Positions 25,923-34,923 are shown, numbered from the stretch's first letter. The stretch is 64,000 nt of DNA from JAXLYX01 sp046351215 (GCA_046351215.1 JAXLYX010000007.1:310001-374000), one strand, 5' to 3'. Notes: generated by a model from the sequence alone, not told the origin. Program-made: numbers and translations.

Positions 25923-26647
25923 GCAGCGGGTTCGTCGACCTCCACTGCCATTACCTCCCCGGGATCGACGACGGGGTGCGGAGCCAGGAACAGGGCCTGG
26001 CGCTCCTCGCCGGGCTCGGCCGCGCCGGCTTCACGACCGTCGTCGCCACGCCCCACATCCGGGCCCGGATGTTCGACAACGACAAGCAGACCATCGAGTC
26101 GGCCTTCTCGTCTTTTCGAGAGGTTGCGTCGCGAACCCCGAATCTCCCGGAGATCGGCCTCGGCGCCGAGCACCACGTCGACGAGCTCTTCCAGCGTCTG
26201 CTCGGGGAGGGCGGACTCGTGCCGTACCCGGGCGGACACGCCGTGCTTCTCGAGCTGCCCCCGGAGCGCTGGCCCCTGCGTCTCGAGCACCGGCTCTTCG
26301 AGGTGGGTCTGCGTCGGCTCAAGCCGGTGCTGGCCCATCCCGAGCGCTACGCGCCTCTCTTCGCGACGACGAAGCCCCTCGACCCGCTGATCGACGCCGG
26401 CGCGCTGCCGATGCTCGATCTCCTGTCGCTCGTCGGGAAGTACGGCCGGGCCCCCCAGAAGGCGGCCGAGCGCATGCTCGCCGAGGACGTCTACTACGCA
26501 GCCTGCTCGGACTGCCACAAGCCCGAAGACGTCCCGCACGTCGTCGAGGCCATCGCACGGCTCGAGCGGCTCGTCGGTCGCGAGCTCGCGCTCGAGCTGC
26601 TGTCCGTCCACCCGCGCCGCATCCTGGACGGAACGGCCGAATACTGA
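25919..26647 (+). CDS. CpsB/CapC-type metal-dependent phosphatase
   Basis: 242 residues with the PHP-type metal motifs of CpsB/YwqE phosphatases: VDLHCHYLPGIDDG at the N-terminus, VVATPHIR, GAEHHVDE, VLAHPERY and CSDCHKPED. In polysaccharide systems such enzymes dephosphorylate bacterial tyrosine kinases that control chain length. No tyrosine kinase or Wzx/Wzy gene is adjacent here. The GTG start overlaps the cca stop (GTGA) and has GGAGG 7 bases upstream, implying coupled translation. Confidence 0.88.
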   Translation: MSSGFVDLHCHYLPGIDDGVRSQEQGLALLAGLGRAGFTTVVATPHIRARMFDNDKQTIESAFSSFREVASRTPNLPEIGLGAEHHVDELFQRLLGEGGLVPYPGGHAVLLELPPERWPLRLEHRLFEVGLRRLKPVLAHPERYAPLFATTKPLDPLIDAGALPMLDLLSLVGKYGRAPQKAAERMLAEDVYYAACSDCHKPEDVPHVVEAIARLERLVGRELALELLSVHPRRILDGTAEY

Positions 26648-26668
26648 CAAAGGTCGCACGCGCAGCTC

Positions 26669-27760
26669 ATGGTCGCCTCCACTCCTCGACGTCCCTTCCT
26701 GCGCCGCCACGCGATCCCGCTCGTCCTCTCGATCGTCGTCGGCGCATTGCTCGCGTGGGTGGCCGCACGCGGAGGCGTGCCCCTCGTACCGGGTCGGGCG
26801 GCCTTCCGCTCGCTCGAGCCCTGGGCGATCCCGGCATACGTCCTCAGCCTCTTCGGCGTCGTCTTCCTCCGCGCGGCACGCTGGCGCTTCCTCATCGCGC
26901 CTGTGAAGGCGATCCCGGTCCGGGAGGTGCTCCGCCTCAACGTCGTCGGCTTCCTCGCGATCTTCCTCCTGCCGTTCCGCCTGGGCGAGGCGGCCCGACC
27001 CGCGCTGACCAAGCTGCGGCACGGCGTCCCCATCTCGGCGGGCGTGGGGACCGTCGCCGTCGAGCGTGTGGTCGACGGGATCGTGACGAGCCTCTGCGTC
27101 GCATACGCGCTCTTCGCGCTCCCGATGCGCGAGACCACGAACCCCGTGGCGCGGGCCCTGCCGGGCTACGGGCTCGTCGCGCTCGCGGTCTTCACGTCGG
27201 CCTTCGCGGCGCTCTTCCTCTTCCTGTGGCAGCGGGCCCTCGCGACGCGGCTCTGCCACGCGATCCTCGACCTCGTGTCGCGGCGCCTCGCGGACCTCGT
27301 CACCGAGAAGCTCGCCTCGATGGCCGATGGGCTGCGCATCCTCCACGACCCGAGGCTCGCGGCCGGTTTCCTCCTCGAGACGCTGCTCTACTGGGGCCTC
27401 AACGCCTTCGGGATGTGGATCCTCGCGCGCGGAACCGGCCTGCCCCTCGATTTCGGACATGCGGTCGGCATCATGGGCATCCTGGCGATCGGCATCCTCC
27501 TGCCCGCCGGCCCGGGTCTGTTCGGGAGCTTCCAGCTCGCCGTCGCGGCCGGGCTCGAGTGCTACCTCCCGCCCGAGATCGTCGGCGTGCAGGGCTCCCT
27601 CTACATCTTCCTTCTCTACGGTCTCCAGGCGCTCGTGACACTGCTCGGTCTCGTGCCTCTCTTCCGCCTGCACGTGGGAATGGACGAGCTCCTGGGGGAG
27701 TCGACCGAGGCCTCGGAGGAGACCGCCCCGAACTTGCGACAGGGGGAGGGCAGCGCCTAG
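26669..27760 (+). CDS. Flippase-like integral membrane protein (LPG synthase TM/UPF0104 family)
   Basis: 363 residues with about eight hydrophobic segments and the family pattern FLRAARWRFLIAPV near the N-terminus, then LLPFRLGEAARPALTK and VAVERVVDG in the first half. This is the lysylphosphatidylglycerol-synthase transmembrane/AglD-like family, linked to lipid or glycolipid translocation. It lies 21 bases after the CpsB-type phosphatase gene, supporting a role in envelope polysaccharide or lipid biology. The exact substrate cannot be read from sequence. Confidence 0.85.
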   Translation: MVASTPRRPFLRRHAIPLVLSIVVGALLAWVAARGGVPLVPGRAAFRSLEPWAIPAYVLSLFGVVFLRAARWRFLIAPVKAIPVREVLRLNVVGFLAIFLLPFRLGEAARPALTKLRHGVPISAGVGTVAVERVVDGIVTSLCVAYALFALPMRETTNPVARALPGYGLVALAVFTSAFAALFLFLWQRALATRLCHAILDLVSRRLADLVTEKLASMADGLRILHDPRLAAGFLLETLLYWGLNAFGMWILARGTGLPLDFGHAVGIMGILAIGILLPAGPGLFGSFQLAVAAGLECYLPPEIVGVQGSLYIFLLYGLQALVTLLGLVPLFRLHVGMDELLGESTEASEETAPNLRQGEGSA

Positions 27761-27771
27761 GCTGCCGTCGA

Positions 27772-28296
27772 ATGCGCACGCTCGCCGCCGCGTCCCTCGT
27801 CGTCCTGGCCCTGGTGGCGGCGCCTTCGACGGCCTCGGCCCGAAAGACGAAGGATCTCGCGCACCGCTACGAGCAGGTGTGGAGCGCGGTGATCCGTCTC
27901 CTCCGCGTGGACATGCACGCGCGCATCGAGGAGCAGGACGCGACCAACGGATTCGTGCTCTTCGGGTTCCGCGAGGGGGGCCACGGCTACGAGGCGAGCC
28001 TCGAGCTCGTGCGGGTCGAGGTCCGAGGCGTGCCGATCGTCCGGGTCGCCGTGAACATCGCCAATGCGCCCTCCTACCTCGAGGCCATGCTCCTCGAGCG
28101 CCTCCACCAGAAGCTCCGACAAGACTACGGCGAGCCCATCGTCCGGCCGCAGCGGTCGCCCGATGCCGGCGTGGCGGACGTGCGCGACGCCGGAGCGGCC
28201 GACGAGCCCTCGGACGACTCGTCGTCCTCGACCGACACGGAAGAGCCGGCGGACGAGCCGCCGCAGGGCACGAGCCGGCGCGGCCGTTCCCGCTGA
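27772..28296 (+). CDS. Small secreted protein of unknown function
   Basis: 174 residues. Signal peptide MRTLAAASLVVLALVAAPST, then a folded region of about 100 residues (LAHRYEQVWSAVIRLLRVDM to LHQKLRQDYG) and an acidic, Ser/Asp-rich tail of about 50 residues that is probably disordered. I do not recognise the family. It follows the flippase-like gene by 11 bases and may be in the same operon. Confidence 0.75.
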   Translation: MRTLAAASLVVLALVAAPSTASARKTKDLAHRYEQVWSAVIRLLRVDMHARIEEQDATNGFVLFGFREGGHGYEASLELVRVEVRGVPIVRVAVNIANAPSYLEAMLLERLHQKLRQDYGEPIVRPQRSPDAGVADVRDAGAADEPSDDSSSSTDTEEPADEPPQGTSRRGRSR

Positions 28297-28349
28297 CGAC
28301 GTAGAGACCGCCGCAACCGCTCCGATGGCGGGCCGAAGAGCGCGCTCGC

Positions 28350-28727
28350 ATGCCCACGCGCTCGGCCCCGGTCTCCGCCGTCGCAGCCCTCGTCTTCGCC
28401 ATGGCCACCGTCGCGCTGGCCTCGACGCGGCAGGGGTCCCCGCTCGTGGAGCCGCCTCCGCCCCCGCCGCGCCATGCCGCGCCTCGGCCGCGCGCCCCGA
28501 CCGCCGCCGAGCCCCTCGACCTGAACGGGGCCACGGCATCCGAGCTCGAGGCCCTGCCCGGCATCGGCCCCGCGACGGCGCAGCGCATCGTCGAGGCGCG
28601 AGCGAGGGCAGGGCGCTTCCGCGATCTCTCGGAGCTCGATGCGGTGAAAGGCGTCGGCCCGCGCACGATCGCGCGGCTCGCTCCGCTCGTGCGCTTCGGC
28701 CCCGGCGCCGTCAGTAGCGATCGATGA
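28350..28727 (+). CDS. ComEA-like helix-hairpin-helix DNA-binding protein
   Basis: 125 residues: a hydrophobic N-terminal anchor (VAALVFAMATVALA), a Pro-rich linker, and a C-terminal double HhH unit (LDLNGATASELEALPGIGPA, then LDAVKGVGPRTIARLAPLV). This is the ComEA layout: membrane tether plus HhH, binding DNA outside the membrane during uptake. No other competence genes are next to it. The 3' end overlaps the convergent outer-membrane protein gene by 17 bases. Confidence 0.85.
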   Translation: MPTRSAPVSAVAALVFAMATVALASTRQGSPLVEPPPPPPRHAAPRPRAPTAAEPLDLNGATASELEALPGIGPATAQRIVEARARAGRFRDLSELDAVKGVGPRTIARLAPLVRFGPGAVSSDR

Positions 28728-29247
28728 CCAGGCCGAGCCGGAGCCCGAGCTCGACGATCACCGGTCCGAGCGCGTCGAGCCGGCCGAGGACGGGGACGGA
28801 GGCCCGGAGATCCACGCCGACGAGCCAGCCATCCCGGAGGAAGTCCAGGCCGAGACGACACGTCGGCGCGAAATCGCCCTGCGCACCGCCGCTCCGCACC
28901 CCGAGGAGCGCGAGGGCGCCGAAGGAGAACCGGGGCACGACCGAGACCACGTCCACCTGGTACACGGCCTCGATCCCGGCGGAAACGAGGTGGGTCGGCG
29001 GATCGGGGAAGAACGGGGAGTAGCCGAGCCGCGCGCCGATCGACCAGGCGGGGGAGAGACCGATCAGGGACTCCGCGAGCAGCGAAGGTCCCTGGGGGAG
29101 GGCCTCCGATCGACGGGGCGCCAACGCGTAGCCCGCCCCGAGCTCCAGCGTGAGCCGCTCCTCGTAGGCCCGGGCGCTCACGGGCGCCATGGCGACCAGC
29201 GCGAGGCCGAGGGCGAGCGTCACGACGTGGCGCGGTCGTCGGAACAT
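28711..29247 (-). CDS. Predicted small outer-membrane beta-barrel protein
   Basis: 178 residues with a signal peptide (VVTLALGLALVAMAPVSARA) and alternating hydrophobic/polar strands ending in an aromatic residue (GLRLGLVIDRY), as barrel proteins do. About eight strands can be drawn, e.g. LTLELGAGYAL, WSIGARLGYSPF and VELGLRLGLVID. Function unknown. It is divergent from the YfgM-like gene. Confidence 0.75.
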   Translation of the reverse strand: MFRRPRHVVTLALGLALVAMAPVSARAYEERLTLELGAGYALAPRRSEALPQGPSLLAESLIGLSPAWSIGARLGYSPFFPDPPTHLVSAGIEAVYQVDVVSVVPRFSFGALALLGVRSGGAQGDFAPTCRLGLDFLRDGWLVGVDLRASVPVLGRLDALGPVIVELGLRLGLVIDRY

Positions 29248-29291
29248 GCGCGAAGCGCCTTACCACGGCCGCCTCGGCGCGGCGAGCGACG

Positions 29292-29319
29292 TTGACTCAT
29301 GGGGTCGGCCGTGTATAGT
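29292..29319 (+). promoter_or_regulatory. Sigma-70-like promoter of the yfgM-bamB pair
   Basis: TTGACT at 29292-29297 and TATAGT at 29314-29319, separated by 16 bases. Both hexamers differ by one base from consensus. The predicted transcript start is about 50 bases before the YfgM-like gene. Confidence 0.7.
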
Positions 29320-29374
29320 CCCGCGGCTCGCAGGGCTCCCCGTCCGTCGGGTCGAGCCGCGATTCGCAGGAGAA

Positions 29375-30574
29375 ATGAGAGCCGTGTCGACGAACGACGC
29401 CGAGCCGAACAACGAGAACGCCGAGACCTCCACCGACGCCACCGAGGCCGGTGCGGGCGAGGCCGCGGGCGAGGGCGGGACGACGGACGCGGCGGCGGAA
29501 GCCACGCCCTCGTCGGCCGAGCCCACCCCCGAGGCCGCGCCCACCGGAGCAGCCGAGGCTCCGGAGGCGGTGGCCGAGGCGCCCGCGAGCGCCGCGCCCG
29601 CGAGCGCGGCGCCGACCACGCCAGCCACGGCCGCGAAGCCTTCCGAGAAGGACATGACCCCGGGTCAGCGCCTCGCCGCCCAGAAGGCGGCCAAGGCCGC
29701 CCAGAAGGCAGCGACGCGCGGGCGCGAGGCCGAGCTCGTCGAGCAGAAGGCGATCGAGACCGCGGAGGAGACCACCAAGGTCGCCCGCACGTGGGTCGAG
29801 CAGCACTACAAGCTCATCGGGGGCATCCTGGCGGGTGCGGTGGCCGTCGTGGCGCTCGGCGCCGGCGTGAAGTGGTTCTTCACCCGGGACGACTACGCCG
29901 CGGGCGGTCTCCTCTGGAAGGCAACCGAGGCCGCGACCGCGGAGATCCGCACGGCGGAGCCCGGCGCGACCGAGAACCCCGACGACAACTCCCTCCGGTT
30001 CGCCACACCGGCGGCCCGCGACCGGGAGGCCCTGTCGCGCTACCAGCGCGTCGAGTCGAGCCATCCCAGCGCGCCCGCGACGCTCTTCGCGCGCCTCGGC
30101 CATGCCGCGACGCTCCTCGGTCAGGAGAAGATCGCGGAGGCGAGGGCGGAGTACGAGCGCGTCGCCTCGGCCGAGGACGTGGCCCCGTTCCTCGAGGCCC
30201 AGGCCCTCGAGGGTCTCGGCGTCACGTACTTCGAGCAGCGCGACTTCGCGAAGGCGAAGCAGAAGTTCGAAGCGCTCCGCTCGCTCGACCACAACCGCTA
30301 CCAGAACGTCGCGGACTACCACCTCGCGCGCGTGCTCCACGCCGAAGGGCAGGACGATCAGGCGAAGCAGAAGCTCCAGGGCCTGCTCGAGCGCCTCGGC
30401 GAGGACGACGCCCCGGACCTCGCGTACGTCCAGCAACAGGCCGAGCTCCTCCTGCAGGACATCGATCCGAGCAGCGCGCCCCGCTCGTCCGGCGGCGGCA
30501 TCGACCTGAACAGCCTCCCGCCGGAGGTGCTCCAGCAGCTGCTCCAGCGCGGCATGCAGGGCGGAGGGCAGTGA
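29375..30574 (+). CDS. YfgM-like membrane-anchored TPR protein
   Basis: 399 residues. A long acidic Ala/Glu/Thr-rich N-terminus (about 120 residues, cytoplasmic) is followed by one membrane helix (YKLIGGILAGAVAVVALGAG) and a periplasmic TPR region (LFARLGHAATLLGQEKIAEA, TYFEQRDFAKAKQKFEALR). In E. coli, yfgM lies just before bamB, and YfgM assists periplasmic folding with PpiD and SecYEG; the order is the same here. The start is uncertain: GGAG ends only 2 bases before the ATG at 29375, while a GTG at 29384 has an 11-base gap. Confidence 0.85.
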   Translation: MRAVSTNDAEPNNENAETSTDATEAGAGEAAGEGGTTDAAAEATPSSAEPTPEAAPTGAAEAPEAVAEAPASAAPASAAPTTPATAAKPSEKDMTPGQRLAAQKAAKAAQKAATRGREAELVEQKAIETAEETTKVARTWVEQHYKLIGGILAGAVAVVALGAGVKWFFTRDDYAAGGLLWKATEAATAEIRTAEPGATENPDDNSLRFATPAARDREALSRYQRVESSHPSAPATLFARLGHAATLLGQEKIAEARAEYERVASAEDVAPFLEAQALEGLGVTYFEQRDFAKAKQKFEALRSLDHNRYQNVADYHLARVLHAEGQDDQAKQKLQGLLERLGEDDAPDLAYVQQQAELLLQDIDPSSAPRSSGGGIDLNSLPPEVLQQLLQRGMQGGGQ

Positions 30575-31779
30575 ACGTCGGACGGCCGCTCGCCCGGCTT
30601 TTCGTGGGCCTCGGGCTCGCGACCGGCTGTGGCGGGGCGGCAGGTCCGTTCGGGCCCGGAGTGGTCGAGCCGCGAACGCCGCTCGCCGAGGAGCCCGCGT
30701 TCCGTCAGCCCTCGCGGACGGCGATCTCGCTGCGTCTCTCGAAGCGCCTGTCGCCTCAGATCGGCGGTCGCTACATCCCGGTGGAGCACGCGGGCGTCGC
30801 CATGGATCCCACGCGGGAGCGGCTCTACGTCGGCCTCGACGATGGGAGCCTCCGCGCGCTCGACGCCGACGGGCACGAGCTCTACCGCTACGAGGTCGGA
30901 GCTCCGATCGACGCGACTCCGGCGCTCGATCGGGTGCGGAACCTGATCTACGTCGCGGCGAACGACGGCACGATCCACGCGCTCGACGCACGGGACGGCT
31001 CGCGGAAATGGGTCGAGAACATCGGCCACGCCATCGCCCAGCCCCCGATCCTGACGGCCACCGCCATCTACGCGGTCGCCGAGGACGACGTCGTCACGGC
31101 GATCGCCCGCGAAGACGGGACCGTCCTCTGGAACTACCGGAGGCCCCCGTCGGACGAGATCACGATCAAGGGCCACGCCGGCATCGTCCAGATCGGGGAC
31201 CACCTGTACACCGCCTTCAACGACGGGGTGGTGGTCTGCCTCGATCCGTCGGACGGGAGCGCGGTCTGGGAGCTCGATACCTCGGTCGATCTCGACCCCG
31301 GTGGCGCGGCCGGCGTACCCCGATTCCGGGACATCGACACCACGCCCGTGCTCGTCGGCGAGCGGCTCTACGTCGCTTCGTTCGCGGCCGGCTTGTACGC
31401 GCTCGATCCCGAGAGCGGCACGGTCCTCGACCGGGATGCGACCCAGACCGGGATCGTCGCCATCGCCAAGGGCGGCGAGAACGGGATCCTCACGGTGTCG
31501 GCCGACCTCGGCATCTCGCTCTTCGAAGCGGGAGCCCGCGAGCCCCGATGGACGAAGGCCATCGACCGTGGCGCGCCCGGACGACCCGCCATCACCAGCG
31601 GGAACCTGGTGATCTACGGCGAGTCGGTCGGCTCCCTGATCGTCCTCGAGCTCTCCACGGGCCACGAGGTCGGACGCTTCGAGTCCGGCTTCGGCTTCGT
31701 GGCGCAGCCGAGCGCGTCCGGGAACCTCGCAGCGGTCGTCTCGAACTCGGGCACGCTCTTCCTGCTCGACCTGCACTGA
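30571..31779 (+). CDS. bamB: BamB-like outer-membrane assembly lipoprotein
   Basis: 402 residues. The N-terminus ends in a lipobox-like LATGC, so it is probably a lipoprotein. The rest is a chain of PQQ-type beta-propeller blades, each about 40 residues (MDPTRERLYVGLDDGSLRAL, LIYVAANDGTIHALDARDGS). BamB is a propeller component of the Bam complex that inserts barrels into the outer membrane. The GTG start overlaps the upstream stop (GTGA). A GC-rich hairpin follows about 120 bases later. Confidence 0.88.
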   Translation: MNVGRPLARLFVGLGLATGCGGAAGPFGPGVVEPRTPLAEEPAFRQPSRTAISLRLSKRLSPQIGGRYIPVEHAGVAMDPTRERLYVGLDDGSLRALDADGHELYRYEVGAPIDATPALDRVRNLIYVAANDGTIHALDARDGSRKWVENIGHAIAQPPILTATAIYAVAEDDVVTAIAREDGTVLWNYRRPPSDEITIKGHAGIVQIGDHLYTAFNDGVVVCLDPSDGSAVWELDTSVDLDPGGAAGVPRFRDIDTTPVLVGERLYVASFAAGLYALDPESGTVLDRDATQTGIVAIAKGGENGILTVSADLGISLFEAGAREPRWTKAIDRGAPGRPAITSGNLVIYGESVGSLIVLELSTGHEVGRFESGFGFVAQPSASGNLAAVVSNSGTLFLLDLH

Positions 31780-31898
31780 GCGCTCGAGCCGGGCGCGGAC
31801 GCGGTCGAGGACTCGGGCGCGCGGACGCCGTCGGGCCGCGACGCGCGTTCCGTCGACGCGTGGCGGACGGCTCGCGTGCGCCCGTCGTGGCCGGCGCG

Positions 31899-31917
31899 CC
31901 GGGGGGGCCGCCCCCGG
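31899..31917 (+). terminator. GC-rich hairpin after bamB
   Basis: CCGGGGG (31899-31905) pairs with CCCCCGG (31911-31917) with a 5-base loop. It has no T tail but sits about 120 bases downstream of bamB. Confidence 0.45.
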
Positions 31918-32035
31918 AACCCCAGGGGGATACTTCGCAGAAGATATATTATGTCAAATTTTGCCCAGGCCACCTGGGATGAATGCGCTCGAAAGCCCCC
32001 GCGAGCCCGAATCGACGGATCGCGACCCGCCGATG

Positions 32036-32062
32036 GCGATCGCGATGGCCGGTCGCGATCGC
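32036..32062 (-). terminator. Hairpin downstream of the channel gene
   Basis: GCGATCGCG (32036-32044) and CGCGATCGC (32054-32062) form a perfect 9-bp stem with a 9-base loop, 67 bases past the channel stop codon on the minus strand. No T-run. Confidence 0.4.
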
Positions 32063-32128
32063 AGCGAGCCGGCGACGATCGCCCCCTGCTCGCATCGACG
32101 GCCGAGCCAGGCGTGGGCCTCGGGATGC

Positions 32129-34843
32129 TCAGGCCGTCCGGCTCGTCCCGGGCCCGGCGTCCGGCGCCGCGGCGCTGGCGGCGATGCCGAACACGGCTCG
32201 GAGCGCGTTCGCGGACAGGCGTCGGTCGATCGGCGGGACGACCTCGACCTCCCCGTCGGCGTGCTCGAGCGCCACGACGAGGACGCCCGCGGCCTCGAGC
32301 CGCGCCCGGAGCTCCCCGTACGTCGACGGCATCGGCGCCGCGGCATGCGGGACGTAGCGGACCAGGTCTTGTCCGTGCCCGCCGAGGAGCGCCTCGTAGA
32401 GCCGCAGCACGCCCGGTACGAACGCGCCCTGGACCATGAAGTAGTTCTTCACGAGGTCCGTGGCGACGAGCGTGACCTGGGCGCCGCGCAGCGCCGGCGC
32501 GCAGGCGCGCACGTGCCTATCGAGCCCCGCGCCGCGATGGAGCTCCCGGATCTCCACGAAGAGCCGGAACGGCTTGCCGTGACAGACGGAGCGGCGGTCG
32601 AGCGCCCGACAGAACTTCAGGACCTGCAGGACGGTTCGAGCATCGCGGTCGGGGGCCTCGGGATCCGAGAGGAAAACGGCGGCATCGAGCTCGAGGCCCG
32701 CGGCGCATCGGGCCGCGAAGCCCGAGCGGTCGGGACCCTCGTAGGCCTGCACGAGGACGGTGCCGCCCGTCGCCAGTCGGACCGGCGTCCCGGGCACGAC
32801 GGGGCCCGACGAGAGGCCGAGGCCGTGTCCGAGCGACTCGAGACGCGAGCGGAGGAGCTCGCCATCCCCCGGAGGCACGGCGAGGACGACGTGGAGCTGC
32901 GACTCGGGCGCACGCCGTCCGACCGATTGGAGGAGCACCGGGAGCGCGTGGCTGTAGCCCACGACGAGGATCCGCTCGACCGCATGCGATTCGCGAGCCA
33001 CCGGCAGCGCGGAAGCCGCCTCGACGACCCGAGCCACGGTCGCCGCCTCCGTCGTCGGCGGACGCTCGGCCTCCTCCGTCTTGGGAGCGCCCTGCCCGAC
33101 CTCGGCCCCATCCGTCCCGGCGAGCCGCGGGGCCGCGTCGGTCGCCACCTCGGAGCCATGCGGGTTCGACGCGTCCACGCCGACGGGGATCCGACCGAAG
33201 ACGACATCTCGAGCGAAGTCTCGAAAATGCACATAAGTCTCCGAAACCCCGATGAATCCCCGGAGAACACCGGCTGGCGCGCAGCCGGGCTCGGCGCCGA
33301 GGGCCCGGGCTTCCGGAGGGAGGTCGCCGAAGGGATTCCAGACGACGACCAGGTTCTCGGTGTCGACGAGGCCCCGCTCGTTGGTCCGCGCCGGATCGGC
33401 CGCGAGGAAGACGCCGAGGAGCGCGAGCCCTCGGTCGGCCGCGTGGCGGGCGCAAGCGCGCAGATCGAGCCGACCGGACTCGCCGGCCGTCTGCCCGAGC
33501 GCCTCCTGCTCGAGCGGATCGACGAGGATGTGCGTGTAGATCTCGCTGCCTTCGGCGCTCAGCAGCTCCCGGAAGATCTCCGAGCTGCCCGGCACGACGA
33601 TCTCGTGGGCCAGGAAGTATCCGAGGAAGCGAGGAACGTCGAGGACGTGGGTCCCGTCCCCGCCGACGGCGCGCGCGACGTCGTGGTGGTCGTCGCGATG
33701 CATCTCCACGAAGACGTGGGCCGTGCGGTTCCGCGCACGGAAGGCCGAGAGCCGCGCGAGCGCGCGCGCGTCCGCATCCGTCGACGACCCCTGCGAATCC
33801 CCGAGGATCACGGCTCGCCGCACCGCGTGGATCGCCACGCGGCCGAGGTCCGAGGGGTCGGTCGCATCGCCCTGGCGGTAGAGCACCCGTCGCGCCTCGG
33901 GATCGTAGAGGTACGCGGGGGGATCCTCCGCATCGCCCATCATCGCGATGCGCGGGAACGCATGGCGCTGGGGTCTCGGTCCCTCGCCGCGTAGGTAGCG
34001 GACGACCTCACCGAACCGGACGCGCCAGGCATGACGGTTCTTGTCGTGGATGCGGAGGAATTCGCGGACCAGCGTCTCGGCGTCCCCGGCGGGTCCGAGG
34101 ATGAGTGTGTGGCGGGTCCACGGCAGCGGTCTCCGGCGTTCGGCGCGGACCACCTGATCCACGACGTTCGCGCCGATGCCGATGATGTACGAGATCAGGA
34201 AGACGCCGAGGATCGTCAGCGTGAGCGAGACGAGGAGCAGGAACGGATGCGTCCTCGCCGAGGGCACGAGGTTGTCCGGGCTCTCGAGCTGCCGGAAGGC
34301 CCACCAGAAGCGATCGAGAAAACCATCGTTCGTGTCGGGGTTCGCGTCGTAATCCGCCGGAATCTCTAGCGTCGTCAGCATCGCCGAGGTGACGAGCGAG
34401 ATCGACGTGACGGCGAGCGTGACCAAGGCGAATTGGGAGACGAGCTCGCGACGGGCGAGGACCCGGACCGAGGTACCGATCGGCTCGCGGAGGAAGCGGA
34501 GCAGGAAGAGCAGCCTCACGAGCCGAGCCGAGGCGAGGACGGCGCCCCCGCGCCCCATCGACTCGAGAAGCCAGGGGGCGAAGCTCGCCAGCGCGACGAG
34601 GTCGACCGCGAAGAAGAGCCAGTCGGCTCGTGTGCGACGCCTGCGCGTCGAGACGAGCACGAAGCCCCGCATCACGCATTCCGCCGCGAAGACGCCCGCG
34701 AAGATCGCCATCGGAATCCGGCGAGGGAACTCGGCCGGCAGCACCGAGAGCACGACGAGCGCCGCGAGAGCGACCCGGACGGCCTGCGCCTCGAGGAAGG
34801 AATCGATGCGGAAAACGAGGCGATTCGCGAAGCTCGGGCGCAT
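32129..34843 (-). CDS. CASTOR/POLLUX-like ion channel homologue with divergent pore
   Basis: 904 residues. Four to six hydrophobic segments in the first 220 residues end in a pore-like unit: re-entrant segment around FWWAFRQLESPDNLV and a last helix LTLTILGVFLISYIIGIGAN. It is followed by VVDQVVRAERRRPLPWTRHT and a Rossmann-like start LILGPAGDAETLVREFLRIH, the layout of CASTOR/POLLUX/DMI1 channels with RCK-type cytosolic domains. A second such domain may begin at ILVVGYSHALPVLLQSVGRR (about residue 615). A K+-channel TVGYG filter is absent. The ATG at 34843 opens the membrane region; upstream in-frame codons lie in a non-coding-looking segment. Confidence 0.8.
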   Translation of the reverse strand: MRPSFANRLVFRIDSFLEAQAVRVALAALVVLSVLPAEFPRRIPMAIFAGVFAAECVMRGFVLVSTRRRRTRADWLFFAVDLVALASFAPWLLESMGRGGAVLASARLVRLLFLLRFLREPIGTSVRVLARRELVSQFALVTLAVTSISLVTSAMLTTLEIPADYDANPDTNDGFLDRFWWAFRQLESPDNLVPSARTHPFLLLVSLTLTILGVFLISYIIGIGANVVDQVVRAERRRPLPWTRHTLILGPAGDAETLVREFLRIHDKNRHAWRVRFGEVVRYLRGEGPRPQRHAFPRIAMMGDAEDPPAYLYDPEARRVLYRQGDATDPSDLGRVAIHAVRRAVILGDSQGSSTDADARALARLSAFRARNRTAHVFVEMHRDDHHDVARAVGGDGTHVLDVPRFLGYFLAHEIVVPGSSEIFRELLSAEGSEIYTHILVDPLEQEALGQTAGESGRLDLRACARHAADRGLALLGVFLAADPARTNERGLVDTENLVVVWNPFGDLPPEARALGAEPGCAPAGVLRGFIGVSETYVHFRDFARDVVFGRIPVGVDASNPHGSEVATDAAPRLAGTDGAEVGQGAPKTEEAERPPTTEAATVARVVEAASALPVARESHAVERILVVGYSHALPVLLQSVGRRAPESQLHVVLAVPPGDGELLRSRLESLGHGLGLSSGPVVPGTPVRLATGGTVLVQAYEGPDRSGFAARCAAGLELDAAVFLSDPEAPDRDARTVLQVLKFCRALDRRSVCHGKPFRLFVEIRELHRGAGLDRHVRACAPALRGAQVTLVATDLVKNYFMVQGAFVPGVLRLYEALLGGHGQDLVRYVPHAAAPMPSTYGELRARLEAAGVLVVALEHADGEVEVVPPIDRRLSANALRAVFGIAASAAAPDAGPGTSRTA

Positions 34844-34847
34844 GCCG

Positions 34848-34923
34848 GTAAACGAGTTAATTCTGTTTTCGGGTGCCGTGTCGACCCCATTCCACGACGC
34901 TCGGTTTCTGTAAACTTGTAAAC
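34848..34923. promoter_or_regulatory. GTAAAC repeats upstream of the channel gene
   Basis: TGTAAAC occurs at 34909-34915 and again at 34917-34923, one base apart, and GTAAAC occurs a third time at 34848-34853 just before the start codon. Such AT-rich, closely spaced direct repeats are unusual here and look like regulator-binding sites for the channel gene. No regulator can be named. Confidence 0.4.

Larger units (their letters stand above)
31780..32128. other. Intergenic region with hairpins and an AT-rich island
   Basis: 349 bases between the convergent bamB and channel genes. It contains two hairpins listed separately and an AT-rich stretch at about 31940-31962 (AAGATATATTATGTCAAATT) that contrasts with the surrounding 70% G+C. 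Another inverted repeat, CCCAGG at 31964-31969 and CCTGGG at 31973-31978, lies beside it. On the minus strand a TTGACA hexamer occurs in the island, but there is no matching -10. No gene is supported here. Confidence 0.6.

Noticed and set aside
31951..32439. Small ORF starting MSNFAQATWDECARKPPR in the AT-rich island
   Set aside because: It runs into the antisense of the channel gene, has Arg-rich shadow composition and no ribosome-binding site.
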